Shown here: piece after piece, positions 36,410 to 47,764 of the stretch
Layout of the letters: the number at the start of each line of letters is the position of its first letter
Position numbering within the stretch: the stretch's first letter is position 1
From: Polytrichum commune
Taxonomy: Eukaryota; Streptophyta; Polytrichopsida; Polytrichales; Polytrichaceae
Length of the DNA: 64,000 nt
Reading direction: 5' to 3'
Assembly (NCBI GenBank): GCA_950295325.1
Contig: OX485808.1
Coordinates: forward strand, 19,552,527 to 19,616,526
Program-made: the position numbers and the translations under genes
Notes under the pieces: model-generated
Told to the model about the DNA's origin: nothing
The model's input: the letters and a program-made list of their open reading frames with translations, nothing else
Databases searched by the model: none

Positions 36410-38820
36410 AAAAAGTGGGTTGGATATTTAGAAAGAAAATTCTATTTGGTACTGGGGTGTCACAACTTAAGAAAGATGATTACACATAGTGTAATGATTA
36501 CAAGTGAGTAATTTTCTTCGGTCCATCTCTCCTTCATTCTTTATTCTTCCAATATTCCTTATGTCTTCCCTTGTCCTCATATGTATTGTGTTCATTGAAG
36601 CTTCAACAAAAGCCAAGGTTAAGACTTTATGTTGTATACGAAGAAGAAGTAGAGTTATGTAGGAAGTGATGAAATTTCTTGGTTTTGTGTAATGTTCATG
36701 TCTCGAGGTAGAGCAACCAATGGGTTAGGGTGGCTCAAACCTTGACCCAAATGTGGCAAAATTGATGGAAGAAATAAGTGCAAGGCTTAGTAATGAATGT
36801 TCATATTATTTTGTATGAAACGTGTGGAATTGCTAGTTGACACTTGAAATACTACACTGACGGCCTTGGTTATCCAATTTGTCCTTCAATATGTTTCAAT
36901 GGTCATGATTATTTAAAGGATATGCCAATAACCTTATAGGTTCCCACCCCCGATTTTACTAATCTTAACTTTCATGTCCCCTCATCACCCCTTGATCTCA
37001 CGGTTGTTGCTATTTACTTTAAATAAACTTATGGGTCTCCCCAAATTAATGACCCAAATTGGAACATACCTCCATATTTATTACCTTGATAGTAACAATA
37101 ATATTCCGATATGTTGTAATTTGTGTAGGATGCATGTTGTTGTTCATTGAACAACCTCACAATCTCATAGACAAAAAGAAGCAATACAAAACCTTTTAAA
37201 TATTGTGTGACACATTGTGTTAACTTGCAGTCCCATGTTTCTATGATAAAGTCTATTTCAAATCTTGACACATGGACTCATGTGAGTGTATGCTATTTTA
37301 CAAAGTAGGATTTAAGAGCAACACCTTTTGAATACTGTAACTCATTGTGTTGACTTGCAGTTTCAAAATTTGAAAATAATGTCAATTTTAGAGGGTGACA
37401 CATGTAGATGCTCATGTTCATGTGTATGCTATTGCAGAGAGTAGTGTTAAATACCCTATTAGAATTAGGAATAGTAATCTTATGACTTATATGTTGCAAA
37501 ATTTTGTTACTTTCTACAATAATTAGGTCCATTATTACAGATTTTGTCAGTACAAATGAATGTTTGGATATGTATGAAATGTATGGAAATTTGTCGTAGA
37601 AATCAAACTAAAATGAGCCTAATTAGTGTACGATGTTTATGATATTTAGTGTCATGTACAATAATTGCAAAGGGCCTAAACTAGATGCCTAGAGGTCTCA
37701 AATGTCACATCTGATAATTGCCAACAAGATACTATTCGTCAACACATGTAATTTTTTTAAAGTGAAGAAATAGTTGCACTATGAAATTTCACGTAGCACA
37801 TTGGGATACTTGCAGTGATAGTTTTATGTTTTAGTATGTATGGGGAAGATATCATTGAGAATACTAATGGCAAGTATCATGTGTTTACATTTTATGGTAG
37901 AGGCACTGATTCTCGATCACGATCCCATCGGCCGGAACCAATAGTGACATAACACATGTCCTAGTTTTGAGTGCTAAAGAGAGGAGGAATGAATGGTTCA
38001 AATGAGTGGGTATGGCAAACTGTAGACATTAGTAATATCTTTGAGCCAACTTTTGGCTTCAAAAATTTACAAAAATTTCATGGTAAGGAATAAAATTACC
38101 AAATGTTTTTTTGCAATCCTCCTTATTTCTATCTTTCTACATAGGATAAATTTGCACCACCTTACACTTCTCTAGATTTGGCGCTTAATCTCCTAAGTGA
38201 TCCGTTGTGGGTGCCTCTACTTCAATATACACGAGGAAGATATACTTGAACATACTATTGGCAAGTGTCATTTGTGTAGACTTTCATTTAAAATGTAGAC
38301 CGTTGGGTAGCATAGGCATACATCTCATAACATTATTGAACATACTCATGCCAAGATATTAGTAAACACCTTAAATGCCAAGTGTCATGAGGTGACACTA
38401 TTGATGAAGTTGTTGATCATTAGTGTAACCTACTATATGTCTCAAAAATAGGGTAAGTGACACTATTACGCATGTGACACCAAATACCATAAATGGGTGT
38501 AGTGGGCCTGTAAGTCCAAACCACAGGAAACCCAGCGGTAAACCAAGTGATGCCTAGACCACCAATGTTATTACCGTCTTCCCTTTGATCTTGACATCCC
38601 GGATGCAAGACTAATCTCCAATCAAACGACAATCTTAATTGGTGCATTTCACATGTGATGAAAATCATGCGCAGCCAGGGTGACATCTCAATCCATTGAG
38701 TTTTTTATGCTTGATGTGCCGTGTCTGTCTGTCTGTCTGTCCTCCTTTCCTTTAGGGTTTGGTGATGTTTAGATGAAGACTTTTCAATCTCTGATGCTTT
38801 TGCCTGACCTGTTGCTGACG
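36410..38820. other. Intergenic with MITE-end fragments, no gene seen
   Basis: Apart from ATTTAGTGTCA-type element ends at about 37640 and 38460 and a (GTCT)n run at 38726-38740, nothing is recognised. Confidence 0.4.
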
Positions 38821-38920
38821 ATTCTGGGAGTTTGGGGACAACTGCCTGAAGACTTGAGGGAAAGAAATTTCGCATTGTTGCCTTCAACAAGCTTGTGCAG
38901 ATTACGACGCTCGCATGGAA
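38821..38920 (+). pseudogene. Relic copy of the neighbouring F-box
   Basis: GVWGQLPEDLRERNFALLP and STSLCRLRR match residues 11-37 of the F-box protein encoded 400 bp downstream. At DNA level, TGGGGACAACTGCC and CAACAAGCTT are shared. The frame soon loses similarity and stops at 38979, so only a broken F-box motif remains, probably from a partial tandem duplication. Confidence 0.75.
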
Positions 38921-39229
38921 TTGACTGCTTGGAGCGTCGCTTGGCAGCTGAGAGTATAAAATTCACCATGGCACTCTAGGGTTTCGGCAGCGTTTGAAGA
39001 GTGCCTCCCATAGAATGTAAAGAAACCATCTGGTCCTAGAGCGATTATGGATTGATGCCCGTGTTAGTTTGAAATTTCATTTGCCCTGAAGGAGGACATT
39101 CTTCGTGTATTGCGGTGCTGTTGTTTGTAAAGCCAGATGTTGACATCCATGATGCTCGATGTCAGAAATTTGAGAGCCATGTTACTCTCACTTTGCCATC
39201 GCTGTGAAATCGAATGAAAAGTAACGTAT

Positions 39230-40297
39230 ATGGAGGCTAGGGATGAGGAACTTGATTCTGGAATATGGGGACAACTGCCGGAAGATTTAAGAGAACGGAT
39301 TTTCGCATGGTTACCTCCAACAAGCTTTTGCCGATTTCGAAGTGTCCACAAAGACTGGGATCAACTTCTCGTCTCTCACGTATTTCTAGAGACCTACTCA
39401 CGCGCATGTGCATCTCTAAAACCCTGGGTCCTATTGGCTTTATACCGACCTTTCGAGAATCCTGTGCCTCAATGCTGGTTATACAATCCATGCCTGAAGA
39501 AATGGCATCGACATAACTTCCCGTTCTTCCCAAACGCACATGCTGAAATCTTGGCCTCCGATGGCGGACTGCTCTGTTGCCAAACAGAATCAGGAATTTT
39601 CATGTGTAATCCTCTCAGGGGATGTTGGACACAAGTCTTCCCACCATACACGTTCAACTTATTCTCCGATTCGGTGGCATTATCTGTAAACCCCGAAACC
39701 AAGACCTACAAAGTGATCCTGGTGCTGTTTCAATCCGAGAATAACACATTCGAGGTTCACATCTTTGATTCTGGGTTGAAGGTGTGGGAGAAAGGCACAA
39801 GGGCACCTTACGGACACAAGGTGAGCAACCTTGTGTGTGTGAGCGGATGTCTCTACTGTGTCACCATTAATTGGGATGTTGTTTCTTACAACTTACATTT
39901 GAAAGAATGGTCGAGGATTGAAGTACCTGATGACTTGCGTCCCTGTTTGCTGGGGCATGACGGCAAGCTCCTCATGGGCAATGCACTCATCTCCGAGGGT
40001 GGGTACTTTGCGAAGGTTGTTGTGTGTGAGGTTGGCCTGAGGGAGATGAAGCAGATCACCACCATGCCGGAGGAGTTTCTTGAGGAGCTTAATAACCGCG
40101 ACAGAGGTAACTTTGGAATTGAGTTTCTGGAAGGTAGCACCATCTGTATTAGGTTAGATCGAGATAACCAGAAACTGCTTATCTATGAGCCTTTTTCCAG
40201 GTCTTGGCAATGGTTGCCTGAATGCCCGGCTGGAGGATTCTCAGACGTTGTTGAGCCTTGTTACGTTTTTGAACCTAGACTTGATACCGTGGTATGA
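39230..40297 (+). CDS. F-box protein with kelch-like/FBA C-terminal region
   Basis: A single-exon gene encodes 355 residues. An F-box at about residues 11-52 (WGQLPEDLRERIFAWLPP, FCRFRSVHKDWDQLL) should bind SKP1 in an SCF ubiquitin ligase. The rest looks like a plant F-box-associated or kelch-type beta domain that would bind the substrate, with YNPCLKKWHRH, GIFMCNPLRGCW, NPETKTYKVILV, FDSGLKVWEKG, LVCVSGCLYCV and LLIYEPFSRSWQWLPECP. The ATG at 39230 is the first in frame and lies 36 residues before the conserved RSV of the F-box. No internal breaks were seen. The substrate cannot be predicted. It is convergent with the EXT-like gene that ends at 40784. Confidence 0.9.
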   Translation: MEARDEELDSGIWGQLPEDLRERIFAWLPPTSFCRFRSVHKDWDQLLVSHVFLETYSRACASLKPWVLLALYRPFENPVPQCWLYNPCLKKWHRHNFPFFPNAHAEILASDGGLLCCQTESGIFMCNPLRGCWTQVFPPYTFNLFSDSVALSVNPETKTYKVILVLFQSENNTFEVHIFDSGLKVWEKGTRAPYGHKVSNLVCVSGCLYCVTINWDVVSYNLHLKEWSRIEVPDDLRPCLLGHDGKLLMGNALISEGGYFAKVVVCEVGLREMKQITTMPEEFLEELNNRDRGNFGIEFLEGSTICIRLDRDNQKLLIYEPFSRSWQWLPECPAGGFSDVVEPCYVFEPRLDTVV

Positions 40298-40783
40298 TTC
40301 ACTTCAATTCAATTCAATACTACCATGGTAAAATTTGACTGGTTTTAAGGTACAACCTAGATTCTTCAATTCACTCTGAAAACCCAGAATCCTACATTGG
40401 AGCACATTCTGCCAAATAAGACACAAGTGACAAAGAAATTAATCCACTTATTTACACCATCTCTCGCCGGATGCAATGAAATAAATTTCCAGAGAGAGAA
40501 TTACCTGCCGCAAGTTAAGAACACGATAAACATCACGGAAGTAGAGAGATGCAGATTCAAGAGACAAACTTTCAAGGCAGTGAAGATATTCCAGTGAAGA
40601 ATGTTCGGCTGTAACCTAAAAAAATTCTTGTAGGATGGATCACCCTTGCAGGGACCCCGTTGCATTTTCTCTGACGAGTCTATGTATAGCTGGGGAAAAA
40701 TGCGGATGTTGAAATCTTTGACCATGAACTGTCCGACTGAAATTTCATTGTAGTCTATGAAATCATTGTCTCTTTATCAAATG

Positions 40784-42163
40784 CTATCTTCTACTCATGA
40801 TGTCTCCTAAAAAATTGGGAATAGCACCAAGAAAACGTGCCTTCAACGCTCGAACTGAACTCTTGAACAACGTCTCATCATCCTTGAGAAACTCGTTGTA
40901 ATACTGCAAACACCTCTCCTGTCTCTTCAAAAGCTCTTCGTCTTTCATAGCCCTCAGGACACCGACAATGCGATGCATCTCCGAGGTCGGGAACTGCAAG
41001 AGACACGTATGCCACTGGATCAAAGTCTCAAACGGCTTCACATAGTTATCAGCAATCAAAACGGGGATCGCCCCGGCGCTCATAACCTCGATAAATCTAT
41101 ACGAAGCCGGCTGTCGTCCGGCAGGCACCAGCCCGAAGGTTGCATTCATCAGATCGTTGAACGTGTAGTTTGCATGCACCAGTTCATCTTCATCGCAGTG
41201 GGCGCCAAATTCGGGGTGTTCACTGATCGCCATTTTGTTGATCTGCTGGTTACAGGAGGTCGCTACTATGACGTCCTTCCCATTATGCATCTCTCGGAAA
41301 GAATCTCTGCTTCGAAATGTTCCCTCGCCTTGAAACCCTACGTATCTAAGCCCCCGGAATGTCGCCAAATACTTTCTCTCCCGCGGCTTCAAAGATTGAA
41401 GCTCCCGCATGTGCACTCTCCCTGGCAAAGGAATGCCAATATCGAACCCCGCACGACTTGTCGTCTCGTGAACTATAGTTCCCATTATAGAAGCATAGCC
41501 TATGGAGTCAGCCGGCGGTCCTCTTGCTTCCCACCGATCCGCGAAAGTCACCAAGACGTGATTACTCCCTCCATTCCAGTAAGGCAAGGTATCCGGCCGC
41601 TGTGGCCATGGACTCGAGGTTTCAAGAAACACTAAAAACAAGCAAGCTTTCTCAGGATCGTTCGTGTGATACTTCGTCTCTTTGATCTTGGAGAAATACC
41701 GTAACGGCGGACTCGGCACATCATAGGAATAGATTAGAAGCTCCTCTTTCTCTGAGCTTCCAACGCATCGAGAGTAGTTGAAACAAGCGTCCATGGAGCA
41801 GAGAGGGAACTTCGCAGGAGAGTGCCAGTCCTTGCCCTCAGCATACCAGGGAGCGGCAATTTTAGAGCACTCCTCCCTCCTGATGGTCGTTTGGACCTCC
41901 TTCAAATCTTCTTTCTCTTGGCAGTCGCAAGATATCGAAGGCACTGACTGCAACGGACTGCCTACGCTGTAAATCACCGTACAATTGCAATTCCCATTCC
42001 CGGAGGGGATGATGGAGGAGATCGCCTCTTTCAATGTGGCCTCAGAGTTTGAGGAACCAGCACACATAGAGCCGTAGAAGTTGAAGTTGTAGAGGCTTGT
42101 AGCGCAAACGAAGAGCGCAAGAAAGAACAGGAGCAACACCACAGAGGACGTCACAAGCTTCAT
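40784..42163 (-). CDS. Exostosin-family (GT47) glycosyltransferase, EXT1-like
   Basis: An intronless gene encodes 459 residues. A signal anchor (about residues 4-24, SSVVLLLFFLALFVC) predicts a type II Golgi protein. A Cys-rich stem follows (CNCTVI, CDC; 59-81). The exostosin domain starts at ACFNYSRC (127-133) and contains YWNGGSNHVLVTF, GFDIGIPLPG, GLRYVGFQGEG, MHNGKDVIVATSC and ATFGLVPAGRQPASYRFIEV (341-360). The order resembles the N-terminal GT47 half of animal EXT1/EXT2 more than plant MUR3 or IRX10 types. The GT64 half of animal EXT proteins is absent. The start is the ATG at 42163. The acceptor and sugar cannot be told. A second, partial paralogue lies at the right edge, about 60% alike by eye or better. 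Confidence 0.88.
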   Translation of the reverse strand: MKLVTSSVVLLLFFLALFVCATSLYNFNFYGSMCAGSSNSEATLKEAISSIIPSGNGNCNCTVIYSVGSPLQSVPSISCDCQEKEDLKEVQTTIRREECSKIAAPWYAEGKDWHSPAKFPLCSMDACFNYSRCVGSSEKEELLIYSYDVPSPPLRYFSKIKETKYHTNDPEKACLFLVFLETSSPWPQRPDTLPYWNGGSNHVLVTFADRWEARGPPADSIGYASIMGTIVHETTSRAGFDIGIPLPGRVHMRELQSLKPRERKYLATFRGLRYVGFQGEGTFRSRDSFREMHNGKDVIVATSCNQQINKMAISEHPEFGAHCDEDELVHANYTFNDLMNATFGLVPAGRQPASYRFIEVMSAGAIPVLIADNYVKPFETLIQWHTCLLQFPTSEMHRIVGVLRAMKDEELLKRQERCLQYYNEFLKDDETLFKSSVRALKARFLGAIPNFLGDIMSRR

Positions 42164-42348
42164 ATCTAAAGACAAGAATGGACAGCTCTGGTGAAGAAGA
42201 ATTATTTCAAGATGTCCCTAATTACTTACTGTGAAGGCTAAGTGTAAGCACAACATGCAGTTTGCTTCTTCAAGGCACGAAGACTATTTCTCCTAACTTA
42301 AGACACATTGCACAAAGTCAACTACCTTCTCAACTCTTTTTTACAAAG

Positions 42349-42520
42349 AAGAGCGCAAGAAAGAACAGGAGCAAAACCAGAGGACGTGACAAGCTTCATG
42401 TCGTACACTAATTATCCTATTTAAGTATTGTATTTAGAGACAAGAATGGACACCTCTTGTGAAGAAGAAGACTGTCTTTCAAGATGCATGTCCTTACTGT
42501 GAATGCTGAGTATAAGCACA
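42349..42520 (-). repeat. Tandem duplicate of the EXT-like gene's 5' end
   Basis: The sequence repeats 42111-42260 with an offset of 238 bp (AAGAGCGCAAGAAAGAACAG, then GACAAGCTTCAT). It includes a copy of the start region: on the minus strand ATGAAGCTTGTCACGTCCTC at 42399. A small deletion shifts the frame, giving about 26 codons before a stop. It now lies upstream of the true start and could act as an upstream open frame if transcribed. Confidence 0.8.
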
Positions 42521-43550
42521 ACACTCCAGCTCCAAGAACATTGCCAACAAGCAACAAAATGACATTAGCGATCGGTTCCGTTGAATATCGCAAATGCGGA
42601 TGCAAGAAACCTCATCTATGCGGTTTTAGAAGGAAAATTTGCCGATGATCAGATCATATGGAAGCCAGGAAGAATTGATTCAAGAGGCCTCCAACAAAGT
42701 CTGCAGAGACCTGACAAGCATTTTGGAACTCAGAAGAAGGCTACCGACCAGAACAACTTGACCTCTCCGTGAACCTAGCACGTCATCCCTGCACGTCGAG
42801 ACTTCGGAATCTGTGGAGAACCCGAACAACCGTGCAAATGAACTGTGAATAGACACATTGCACGTCCTTTTTTTATATATTTTTCGTTAAGAATCATCAT
42901 CGATATCCTGTGTCTATTCACGTCATCATGCCAACATGCATACATAATAAGTAACTTACCGCGGTCCGCGACTGTTGCAGATAAAGAATAAACTTTTTGA
43001 GGGAAGAAGGACCTTGACAAATGGATCACTGTACGTTGGAAGCATCCTATCATACACTGGAGAGAAACTTCTAATTTATGTGTAACCTATTCTGTGCGCT
43101 TGATTTTGTATGCATGTAAAATGTGCAGTTGCAGTGCCTGCAACTGGAGATCTATAGCCATAGCCATACACGAAGAGACAAATAAATTCTGCTCTGGACT
43201 TGAAGAACATTGTAATGACAATCCTGCTGGAGAGGGAGGGGCGCGTGGGGTCTACACTAGATAGTCCTATTAGTTTCGCCCACCGTATTTCATTAGAACC
43301 CACTTTTGTTTACTTTTTAAAAAAACTTTTTTCTCATAGTAAGAATTAGTGTGGGCCATGTAATTAGTTTCCAACCAATGCCAAATCTTTGGTTTAAAAT
43401 TCGTGTGGGCCGCATTGATTGTTGAATTAGGAAATTGATTTGATTGACTATTTCATTTAATGCTACTCAAGGTTTTGGACATAGGTTTCTAGGAGGACTT
43501 CAGGGAAGACATGGGGTCTTCAGTCCACATTATTTCCACCCTAACTAGAC
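42521..43550. other. Upstream flank of the EXT-like gene, no further gene seen
   Basis: The frames here have no recognised domain. The promoter of the EXT-like gene probably begins in the 42170-42600 region. Confidence 0.4.
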
Positions 43551-43559
43551 AATTAGGGT

Positions 43560-43830
43560 TGGTTCACCTGGGGTCCCAAATCTTAAGGGTTGGTTCACCC
43601 GGGGTCCCAAATCCTAAGGGCCGGTTCACACGGGTCCCAAGTCATGAGTCTCAAGTCACTTGAGGTCAATCTAGGCAATCTCGACCGTTGAGAGTATGGA
43701 AGTTGGGACTTACCACTTCACACGGGGTCCCAAGTCCTAATTTCCAAGTCACTTGAGGTTAATCAAGACAATCTCAGCTGTTGAGAGAATGGAAATTGGG
43801 ACTTACCACTTCATACGGGGTTCCAAGTCC
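43560..43830. repeat. Tandem repeat of about 92 bp, two full units and a part
   Basis: CACACGGGTCCCAAGTC at 43627 recurs at 43719 and, changed, at 43812. Each unit contains CAAGTCACTTGAGGT and TTGAGAG(T/A)ATGGAA and TTGGGACTTACCACTTCA. The preceding 43560-43625 holds shorter GGTTCACCTGGGGTCCCAAA copies. Confidence 0.8.
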
Positions 43831-43889
43831 TAAGTCCCACGTATGACATGGATGCCTACATGGCAACACTTTTTGGAGGTGAGGCTTGG

Positions 43890-43946
43890 GACTTGTGTTG
43901 AGAGTTGGATCAAGCAAAAAGCTAGACCCAACTCTCAACACAAGTC
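43890..43946. repeat. 19-bp perfect hairpin
   Basis: GACTTGTGTTGAGAGTTGG (43890-43908) is exactly complementary to 43928-43946, with a 19-nt loop. It adjoins the 92-bp repeats and may be an intrinsic terminator-like or foldback remnant of the same element. Confidence 0.85.
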
Positions 43947-46628
43947 TTGATAATTTTTTGCATAATATAATCAAGATCCGACTTTAATGGATATAAACCA
44001 TACTGTAATGGTTTCTTGAGGCTCAAAAGTTGGGGCTTTGCCTTCATGTTGGGACTTGCAGACATGAGTGGGACTTGAGATTTGAGACTCCCTGTGAACT
44101 GTTCCTTAGCGTCGCTCACATTGATTATTTTTGCACAAAATTTTCACTCACATTGATAGGGCTATTTAGTATAGTAGGAAAGTGGTGGCCAAACAATATG
44201 GCATAACATTGGAGCGGACATCTATGAGGGGTCTTCATTGGGAGCTTGTCCATTGGGACTATGTTTTTTACTACACAAAACATTTGGGTTTATAGTGACC
44301 ACTCACTATCCATCATCAACCCACATTGGTTGTCTTGCAATATTGGGTGACAATTAGAGAGAGTGTTGCATGACATTTTGTGCCACATGACAAGCTACAA
44401 AGACCACTTTAATTAAGATGGCACACTCATTTTAATATCATGTTAAATTATATGATTAGTGTAGTGTGGAAATGAGGATCATCAAGTTTGGATTTTCTTG
44501 TACAATGGAGTGTATGCAATAGTGGGTGTCAAGATAGAGTGCATTGCCAATGGCAATGGAGCACTACAACCCACGATTGGATGGATGGAATTTGTGGGGT
44601 GAGGCCACCTTGTGTGATGTCACACTGTGGTTTAAAATGAGAGGGATTTATAGTGTATGAGCGTATGAGCATATCTCTCCTCCATCCAACATATGAATTG
44701 GACCCCTTATAGGTTTGTTATTGATTCATCTCAAATAACCTCAAGTAGACTAATGCAAGGTCTTAAAAACTAATTTTGATGTCAAATCTACTGAATCAAG
44801 CAACATCCAGGTTGCATACTATTTCAGAGATTTTATGTTGGATGAATGAGAGGTATGCTCATATACGATAATACCCTCTCTCAATGGTTTGGACCGGTAC
44901 ATCTTCAAGGGAGTTGCGCAGTGGACTCTAGCAGAACATTTTTAATGTCCAAGTTACCGGATGCTAGGGTTGAGATCACATGTTGAGCTTCATTGAGCCC
45001 GTTGAAGCACTACAAAGATCACGTGGTCATCCCACTGGACCATACACTAGGTTCATTCTTTTCACACAAAAGTGTGAGAAAGTCATCAAAGTTGCTATTG
45101 TGCCGATGTGATTTATTACACAAGTGGGCAACCTCACTATATGTTCCCCAACTATGGTGCCTCCAGTGAAGTGAACTATGTCCATACATGCATAAAGGTA
45201 GTGATGATATGAAATTACATTATCACTTATATAATGCAATTCAAATGTGAAAGAAAAATTCCAAATTTGAGAAGCTCAAGTTAGCTCAAAGATGATTCCC
45301 ATGGCGGGGAACCACTTTTGAGCTCATTTGAGGAGCTCAAGTGAGCTAAAAAATGGTTGCCATGGTAAGGACCATTATTCTAGCCTAGATTAATAGGAGA
45401 ATTTAGTCTACCTCATTGAGTTCGACCTCCCAATTTGTGGCACCTTGAAATCTCATTGTAAGCAAGGTTGCTTCAAAGTGATGAATAAATTGGTTTACAA
45501 CCTCAATGTGTGCATGCGTCACTGTGAAATTAAACCCCTTATATACAAGTACTTCATAGAGAAAAACACATGCATATGTACTAATAGTATGCTAGAAAAT
45601 GGACTCATGTGTGTGTGTGTGTGTGTGTGTAAAGTTTTTCAATTTAATGTAATGAATGCCTCCACTACATATACAAAATATAAATCATGAATTTTTAGGC
45701 CTTCATTATATATGAAATCCAACTTCACTATCCAATGAGAGTGTCATTGGAAATTTCTCCATCTATAGCATATAACTCAACGATTACATCAAACAAACAA
45801 AGACAAGAGCACAAGAACTTAGCCATAATCCGGAGAGCCACACTCAAGGGAGCCCGTGAGCGCTCCAAGAGCCACTAGTTTGCAAAAACCTAGAACCCAA
45901 ATGCAAACCCTATCGAAAATGGACATGGTAGTCATTGAGGACGATTACCACTTGACAACAATGGATGACAACGTGAATTGAATGAAACCAACACATTTAT
46001 TGTCAAGGTCTCAAAACCTTCAGGCCTACTTTTGTACGCCTACCTTTACTAAATGTACACAATAAAGAAAATTAATACCTCTCCCTTATGTATACTATGC
46101 ATGCTAATGCCTCAAATGATACTCCTTCTTAAACCCACATTAGTTTGTACCCGGTATGAAGAGTTCACCCCCGGGTGCATGCCTGGGTAGGCCACACATT
46201 GTGAAATGACATGCCTTGACATAAGCTTATGAATTGAGGATTTTTAAGTTGGGTACATTACAAAAATGGGACTAGTCATATGCTCCATTTCCACCCTATA
46301 AAGTACTTGATCTGCCAGTGACTTGACCACACAATCCTTGTAGTGAAGTTCAAGGTCTATTATGACATGCCACGAGTTGGGACACTACACTTAGTTCCCT
46401 CCCATGGATGAATTCTTCATATGTAATGTGATTACATGGTTGTAATGAAGATTTTAATTCTCTCCTATCATAGTTGTTGGTTGACATGCATGAAAGTCTT
46501 GAAGATGCAAAGGAAGGGGGCTGGAAGTTTTGGATTTCACATCTCCCAAGAAAATATATCTCTTGCACTAGACAGGGGGGGAGTCAAAGCAACAACTATC
46601 AACGTTCTTTCTAATTGTTCGATTAGCT
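43947..46628. other. Intergenic, no gene seen
   Basis: A (GT)n microsatellite lies at 45608-45631. The 46010-46190 segment is an inverted relative of the repeat at 16738-17110. No gene is recognised. Confidence 0.45.
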
Positions 46629-46630
46629 TA

Positions 46631-47764
46631 GGGGCGGTTTACACTATGGACCATGAAGTTGGACCAGGGCTCTGCAAGGCAACTGATTGGATGTTGAAGT
46701 TCTCCCGGGACAACTTCGGTTTACACTAAGGAAAAAATGGCAGAGGGACCATGGAGGTCGAGGTCCCCAAAATATAATTTTTAAGGCCTAATAAATGCAC
46801 TGACATGGTCCAATGGGTTTTGCGTTGAGAGAGGCAAGAGAGGTGGTCTGGTAGGAAAAGGCAAGGGCCCATGTCAGAGAAATACCATTTCAATAATTTT
46901 TTTAATGAATCTACCTTTCAAGCGCCTTAATTATACCATAGCCCATGAGACATACCAGCACTACCTTGCCCTACCCCTTAAACCGGCTCACACGTGTTTC
47001 ACCAAACAACGCGGGACATCTAGAACTCAAGAATTCAAGTGCAGATTTGTTTTTTTGGTCTACCAAATGTAATGTTTGTAGTTTTGGGGCTTGTAATATA
47101 CCGTTGGAAAGGTCTTGAAAATACCTTTCCAACTGTATATTACACACCCCAATATTATTACAAAATGAAGTTGAAAAACAAAAAACAAAAATCTGTAGTG
47201 GTTTAGTGATTGTAGATCAGGGTAGTCAAAAGAAGTGCAATGGGAAATCTTCTAACATTAATTATCAAAGAATTGAAAATTAGTGTTGAGCAAGGTAGGG
47301 TGGTAACAACATTAAATATAATCAAACACTAAATATCCTATTTAGTGTAGTGACAACACAAGGTACATGTCACATGTAAATTACATTGAGCATGCACAAA
47401 TTAAATTGCTCATTTTATTTTATTAAAAAAAATTGTTGTGAGAAGATTTGCAAGCCACATCTTCGACACATTTAACAAGAAGTGAAGACAAGTGAAGCCC
47501 AAGAGAAGACAAGGAATGATCAAACTTAATTTTTTTTCAAAATTGCTCTTTTTGGGCATGTATTAAAAAAATCAGCACCTCCACTTTTTGGTGCATGGTC
47601 ATTCTTCATGGTCCACATTCGGTTTACACCTAGTGAAGGGCCCGTGAACCATGAAAACTAATATTTTAGTAACTCGGACCATGGAAGTCGTCCCATGAAG
47701 TCGTCCCACGCAAAATAGGCCTCTTACGTGGGACGACTTCATGGTCCATAGTGTAAACCGCCCC
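46631..47764. mobile_element. Harbinger-like non-autonomous TIR element
   Basis: The ends GGGGCGGTTTACACTATGGA and its complement are perfect inverted repeats extending through CCATGAAGT (46631-46659 and 47736-47764). They are flanked by TTA on both sides, the TSD of PIF/Harbinger elements. Subterminal words such as GGTTTACACTAAGG (46718) and GGTTTACACCTAGTG (47620) repeat part of the TIR. No transposase is present in its 1134 bp. It contains a long hairpin at 47084-47152. Confidence 0.8.
47084..47152. repeat. 69-nt hairpin inside the Harbinger-like element
   Basis: TTGGGGCTTGTAATATAC and GTTGGAAAGGT pair with ACCTTTCCAAC and GTATATTACACACCCCAA, leaving two single-nucleotide mismatches and a 9-nt loop. 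The size and shape are those of a short miRNA-type precursor. Confidence 0.8.
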
